A DNA stretch of 24,237 nt from a virus: positions 1 through 24,237 of IMG/VR virus record IMGVR_UViG_3300044568_002292, one strand, 5' to 3'. The number at the start of each line of letters is the position of its first letter. Position 1 is the stretch's first letter. Shown piece by piece: positions 21,390 to 24,237 of the stretch. The position numbers and the translations under genes were made by a program. Below the pieces are notes generated by a model. That model searched no databases. It was not told the DNA's origin and saw nothing but the letters and a program-made list of their open reading frames with translations.

Positions 21390-21737
21390 ATGCATTTACA
21401 AAAGATATTGCTCGGGATATTATTCGGGTTATTGGGACAGATTGGTACCTTCATGCAGTTGCAGGGGTCGTATAAGTATGGTTGGTATGAGAAGTACTAT
21501 TGGTGGGTTATCTTAGCGAGCGTTCCGCTTGGCTGGTTATATATAAAGTCGGTTAACTATTTCATTGAGGCGTTTGATGGTCAGATCTGGCCGTCCAGGT
21601 TGATTGGATTTGGCGTGGGAGTAATTGTATTCACCTTGATGTCCATATACCTGTTTAAAGAGCCCTTAAACATAAAGAATGGCATTTGCCTGGGTCTTGG
21701 ATTCACAATCGTATTAATTCAACTATTTTATAAATGA
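21390..21737 (+). CDS. phage four-span membrane protein, DMT-transporter-like
   Basis: The 115-residue protein has four hydrophobic helices (about 5-22, 38-55, 68-88 and 95-113). It contains LLGQIGTFMQLQGSYKYGW, IEAFDGQIWPSRLIGFGVGVIVF and LMSIYLFKEPLNIKNGICL. This pattern recurs in large marine phages and resembles half of a drug/metabolite transporter. Function in phage is unknown. It overlaps the next gene by four bases (ATGA). Confidence 0.75.
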   Translation: MHLQKILLGILFGLLGQIGTFMQLQGSYKYGWYEKYYWWVILASVPLGWLYIKSVNYFIEAFDGQIWPSRLIGFGVGVIVFTLMSIYLFKEPLNIKNGICLGLGFTIVLIQLFYK

Positions 21738-22039
21738 GAAGGTTTAAAAAGATAGTAAAAGAATGGAATGAAGCCACAAATGCTGAGATTATCGAAGGAA
21801 TCAGGGATAATTTCATCTTTGGCTTCCTAGGAGCCACCATTGTGGTGTTTATATCCACCAGAACCGACATAATGGTTCTCGCGGGGTATATCTCCTACTA
21901 CTACTTCATGGGTAGAATCGTCAACCGACCGAAATATGTAACTTCGCTGGGTAAATTAATAGTATTCCCAATACCTTCAGCACTAGGAGCATTCGCAGGA
22001 TATAAATTAGCATATATAATTCAAAATTTAATGACATGA
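21734..22039 (+). CDS. small membrane protein, 101 aa
   Basis: A basic, helical N-terminus (RRFKKIVKEWNEATNAEIIE) precedes two to three hydrophobic segments (about 29-43, 46-59 and 77-97, with VFPIPSALGAFAGYKLAYII). It is coupled to the transporter-like gene before it and to the HNH gene after it by ATGA overlaps. No family is recognised. Confidence 0.68.
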   Translation: MRRFKKIVKEWNEATNAEIIEGIRDNFIFGFLGATIVVFISTRTDIMVLAGYISYYYFMGRIVNRPKYVTSLGKLIVFPIPSALGAFAGYKLAYIIQNLMT

Positions 22040-22575
22040 CAAAGCACTATTTAAACTTCTCTATTAAAGATATCAAAGGAGAAGTATGGAAAGATGTAAT
22101 TGGGTACGAAGAACAATACTTAGTATCAAACAAAGGTAGAATAAAATCCAAGAGGTGTATTAGGATAATGAAGTTCGAATCCTTTGATGGTTATGTAAGG
22201 TTAAGAACCTTTAAGAAAGGAATCAAAAAGAACCTAAGGATACATAGAGCAGTGGCAATGGCGTTTATTTCAAACCCAAATAACCATGAACAAATAAATC
22301 ATATCAATGGGATAAAGGATGATAACCGTGTAGAGAATCTAGAATGGTGTCGACCTCTAGATAATAGAAAACACGCCTCTGAAGTTCTCGGCTTCAAAAA
22401 TGGAGATATAATGGTTGCACACCTCGACCGGAACGGAACTATACTAGGAGCATATAACACCTTAAATAAAGCCGCCGGACAGTCAGGCGCATCAAAGGCC
22501 ACCATTCGCCGATCCTTATATAAAAAACTTCCGACCAGATACGGACATTCTTGGAAAAAAATGGTACTTTTGTAA
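22036..22575 (+). CDS. HNH homing endonuclease with NUMOD4-type N-terminus
   Basis: The N-terminus EVWKDVIGYEEQYLVSNKGRIKS is a NUMOD4-type DNA-binding motif. The centre, LRIHRAVAMAFISNP, then INHINGIKDDNRVENLEWC, is a classic HNH_3 nuclease core with the conserved N-H-x-N-G and N-L-E-W-C. The C-terminal part (AYNTLNKAAGQSGASKATIRRSL, then TRYGHSWKKM) is a NUMOD1/IENR1-like helix-turn-helix. Such genes are mobile, and cut intron- or gene-free DNA to spread. The overlap with the preceding gene shows a clean insertion. Its last 34 bases recur behind the next gene. Confidence 0.9.
   Translation: MTKHYLNFSIKDIKGEVWKDVIGYEEQYLVSNKGRIKSKRCIRIMKFESFDGYVRLRTFKKGIKKNLRIHRAVAMAFISNPNNHEQINHINGIKDDNRVENLEWCRPLDNRKHASEVLGFKNGDIMVAHLDRNGTILGAYNTLNKAAGQSGASKATIRRSLYKKLPTRYGHSWKKMVLL
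22529..22562 (+). repeat. 34-base direct repeat, copy 1 (HNH gene end)
   Basis: Begins TTCCGACCAGATACGG and lies in the last codons of the HNH gene. Copy 2 is at 22955-22988. The two agree at 32 of 34 positions and are in the same orientation, 426 bases apart. Confidence 0.92.
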
Positions 22576-22593
22576 AAAATAATGTTTTAAATC

Positions 22594-22953
22594 ATGGTTC
22601 ATCCTAGGGAATTGATTGCTGATATATTTGGAATAGATGATTCACTCTTTGAAGTTGGTGATAGATTAGAATATGAGGAAAATGCGTGGCGTAGATATAT
22701 GTTTAACAAACCAATGGATGAAATAGGTGTTTATGTTCTTTATAAAGGCGACAAGATAGTTTATATTGGCTTTAGTAAACAACTTCATATAAGAATTCGA
22801 AGTCATTGTTATAATAAAAAAATACAATGGGATATTTTTGAAAAGTACCTAATAGGTTGTGCTCTAATGTCTAGATTCATAGAGGAAAACCTTATTATAT
22901 ACTATAAACCCACATATAATAACATTAGCAGACCTAATCATTTTATACATTAA
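22594..22953 (+). CDS. GIY-YIG-type nuclease, small
   Basis: The 119-residue protein contains IGVYVLYKGDKIVYIGFSKQLHIRIRSH (in outline, about 43-70), the GIY-YIG core strand pair G-V-Y...V-Y-I-G with a nearby R-x-R. After it comes ESFIEENLIIYYKPTYNN-like sequence: IEENLIIYYKPTYNNIS has the glutamate and the terminal P-x-x-N pattern typical of the domain. The catalytic Arg in the R-I-R-S-H helix is plausible. It has no DNA-binding extension. It lies between two copies of the HNH gene's 3' end, so it arrived with, or inside, a second HNH-type element. Confidence 0.72.
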   Translation: MVHPRELIADIFGIDDSLFEVGDRLEYEENAWRRYMFNKPMDEIGVYVLYKGDKIVYIGFSKQLHIRIRSHCYNKKIQWDIFEKYLIGCALMSRFIEENLIIYYKPTYNNISRPNHFIH

Positions 22954-23001
22954 TTTCCGACCAGATACGGACACTCTTGGAGAAAAATTATACTAACATA
23001 A
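22954..23001 (+). pseudogene. remnant of a second HNH gene 3' end
   Basis: In frame, this piece reads FPTRYGHSWRKIILT and a stop. The end of the intact HNH protein is LPTRYGHSWKKMVLL, so this is the same C-terminus from a diverged second copy. It has no start or other domain left and ends three bases before the next ATG. It directly follows the GIY-YIG stop. Confidence 0.75.
22955..22988 (+). repeat. 34-base direct repeat, copy 2
   Basis: Second copy of the 22529-22562 repeat, 32 of 34 bases identical. The two differences are a T/C in a histidine codon and an A/G in the Lys/Arg codon, so the protein reading is conserved. Confidence 0.92.
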
Positions 23002-23004
23002 TAT

Positions 23005-23340
23005 ATGGAAAAGAAACTAGGTAAAATACAATCAGTTAGATTTGGCCACGGAGGTTATCAGGATGCATGCATTGGTATATCTGTCACACTTGGTGATAGT
23101 TCTTGGAGTGTAGGTGATTTTAAAGGTACATGGGACCCTGAGATGGTTACCCGTAGCGAATATACCAAATGGACAGAAAAAGATAGAACAATAGGATTCG
23201 ACGAGACCATGAGATTCGTTTCCAAACTTCTTAAAGAAGCGAAAGTTAATAGGGTGGAAAACCTAAAAGACATTCCAGTCGAAGTCACCCTTGATGGTAT
23301 GCTCCTGAAAGAATGGAGAATACTAACCGAAGTGTTATAG
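23005..23340 (+). CDS. conserved phage protein (DACIGISVTLG / LLKEWRILTEVL family), 111 aa
   Basis: GYQDACIGISVTLGDSSWSVGDF, KWTEKDRTIGF, LLKEAKVNRVENLKDIPVEVTLDG and the closing LKEWRILTEVL form a set I recognise from many phages. The function is not established. The protein is soluble and compact, with alternating strands and a helix. It follows the HNH remnant by three bases and ends 14 bases before the LpxH-like gene, whose box lies in that gap. Confidence 0.75.
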   Translation: MEKKLGKIQSVRFGHGGYQDACIGISVTLGDSSWSVGDFKGTWDPEMVTRSEYTKWTEKDRTIGFDETMRFVSKLLKEAKVNRVENLKDIPVEVTLDGMLLKEWRILTEVL

Positions 23341-23342
23341 CC

Positions 23343-23350
23343 ATATTTAT
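23343..23350 (+). promoter_or_regulatory. ATATTTAT start-proximal box
   Basis: CATATTTAT ends four bases before the ATG at 23355. It is the one box in front of an untagged gene. Its spacing supports 23355 as the start instead of the in-frame ATG at 23313. Confidence 0.45.
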
Positions 23351-23354
23351 CAGA

Positions 23355-24047
23355 ATGAAAGTAGAAGCATTATTCATTTCCGATGTTCACCTCGGGTCCA
23401 AAGGTTCCAACGCCGAAGGCGTTCTGGCGCTATTAAAGCAGTATGAACCGCAAACTTTATTCCTTGTTGGGGATATAATCGACGGCTGGCTCTTAAAAAG
23501 AAAGTTCCGTTGGCCACAATCTCACACCAATGTCATCAGGAAAATACTGTCCTATTCCAAAAATAACACTAAGGTAATATATATCCCGGGGAATCATGAC
23601 GAATTCTTAAGGGAATATGGTGAATTCAGTTTTGGTAATCTGGAGGTGCATAATGAGTATATCTGGAACAATACATTCATTACCCACGGAGATTTATATG
23701 ATGGCGTAGTTAAACTAAAGTGGTTAGGTATACTAGGTTCCGTCGGATATGATTTCGCCATAACCATCGACCGTACACTAAAATCGCTGGGGATGAAACG
23801 CTCTCTATCTAAATTCCTAAAGAGCAAGGTTAAAGAAGCCGTTAAATTCATTACCTCCTTTGAATATGAACTAATCCGCCAAGCAAAGAAACATAATTGC
23901 GATACCGTTATATGCGGTCATATACACCATCCAGACGATAGAATGGTCGATGGAGTAAGATACCTAAATTCCGGGGATTGGATTGAAAATAACTCCTATA
24001 TCACTTATAACAATGGAAAATACCAAGTACATGAATATAAAGGATAA
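23355..24047 (+). CDS. LpxH-like metallophosphoesterase
   Basis: From the ATG at 23355 the 230-residue protein has SDVHLGSKGSNA (9-20), LVGDIIDGWLL (37-47), IPGNHDEFLR (77-86), THGDLYDGV (110-118) and CGHIHHPDD (187-195). This motif set, with the GDIIDGW and HGDLYDG forms, matches UDP-2,3-diacylglucosamine diphosphatase-like proteins (LpxH branch) of lipid A synthesis. Many relatives have unproven substrates. A glycosyltransferase gene overlaps its end, which suggests a small envelope-glycan or lipid unit. The longer frame from 23313 overlaps the previous gene and adds 14 unrelated residues. Confidence 0.82.
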   Translation: MKVEALFISDVHLGSKGSNAEGVLALLKQYEPQTLFLVGDIIDGWLLKRKFRWPQSHTNVIRKILSYSKNNTKVIYIPGNHDEFLREYGEFSFGNLEVHNEYIWNNTFITHGDLYDGVVKLKWLGILGSVGYDFAITIDRTLKSLGMKRSLSKFLKSKVKEAVKFITSFEYELIRQAKKHNCDTVICGHIHHPDDRMVDGVRYLNSGDWIENNSYITYNNGKYQVHEYKG

Positions 24048-24237
24048 ACTCACTATAGTGATTCCTTGTAAGAATGAAGAAAAATACATAGGGAGAACTA
24101 TACTATCCATAGTAGAACAATATGGTATAAATGGTACAAAAGTAATCATAGCAGACGCTAACTCTACTGATAATACTAGGAATATACTATACGAACTAAA
24201 ATATACCTATAAGGATATTATCAACATAGAAATAATA
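24031..24237 (+). CDS. GT-A (family 2-like) glycosyltransferase, N-terminal part
   Basis: The visible 69 residues begin KDKLTIVIPCKNEEKYIGRT, the nucleotide-sugar-binding start of GT2-type glycosyltransferases. IIADANSTDNTRNI fits the usual 'D-x-x-S-x-D-x-T' block that binds UDP. The protein runs off the right edge. Its start overlaps the LpxH-like gene by 17 bases, so the two are co-transcribed. A role in modifying surface glycan or lipid is likely. Confidence 0.8.
   Translation, partial: MNIKDKLTIVIPCKNEEKYIGRTILSIVEQYGINGTKVIIADANSTDNTRNILYELKYTYKDIINIEII

Overview
The window looks like part of a large, AT-rich tailed-phage genome (or a prophage or metagenomic contig of such a phage) with a Bacteroidota-type host. 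Genes are small and tightly packed, with ATGA or TAATG overlaps. Almost all lie on the + strand. Many are recognisable phage families of unknown function. Start codons lack Shine-Dalgarno sequences. Several upstream regions carry the Bacteroidota -7 box TAnnTTTG, three of them with a well-placed -33 TTTG (12632-12663, 17937-17967 and, with one mismatch, 7425-7456). I saw no tRNA, rRNA, CRISPR array or integrase, and no head or tail structural gene. This is an accessory/early-middle region rather than the morphogenesis module.

Layout. 1-3200: end of an unknown gene, an IscA/HesB-type Fe-S carrier, a short C5-cytosine methyltransferase, a HExxH metallopeptidase-like protein, an S-adenosylmethionine-decarboxylase-like protein and a HAD phosphatase of the RNA-repair type. 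3190-7400: an SGNH hydrolase (minus strand), a three-domain murein hydrolase, a large unknown protein with a possible PcfJ-like block and a C-terminal WG-like segment, and a conserved phage protein (minus strand). 7460-9860: a cREC receiver-like protein, a full-length C5 methyltransferase containing a long overlapping second frame, a lipoprotein and a DEDDh exonuclease. 9900-12630: small membrane and conserved phage proteins and a metallophosphoesterase. 12680-17900: a stand-alone DnaA domain IV protein, a third C5 methyltransferase, many small phage proteins and an HldD-like epimerase. 17986-21000: an SF2 helicase fused to five integrase-type repeats and a C-terminal HTH, closed by a strong terminator. 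21076-24237: a short tagged protein with its own terminator, membrane proteins, an HNH and a GIY-YIG nuclease, an LpxH-like phosphoesterase and the start of a glycosyltransferase.

The most striking pattern links otherwise unrelated genes. Five proteins (starting at 3915, 5405, 7401 minus, 12367 and 21076) begin with the same amphipathic peptide, roughly [KR]-x-I-[IL]-[ST]-E-x-Q, and in each it ends 15-23 residues in at an [IL]-x-E site. This is the layout of T4 capsid-targeting sequences, which the prohead protease removes after L/I-x-E. Four of the five genes (the fifth is an operon follower), plus the LpxH-like gene, also carry the same box ATATTTAT 4-6 bases before the ATG. I propose a regulon of tagged proteins packaged in the virion, with a shared late promoter or start element.

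Other points of interest are the double-coding methyltransferase locus, the helicase-integrase-repeat fusion, and a 34-base direct repeat showing a nuclease gene wedged next to a duplicated HNH tail. Function names rest on motifs read by eye. No database search was run.
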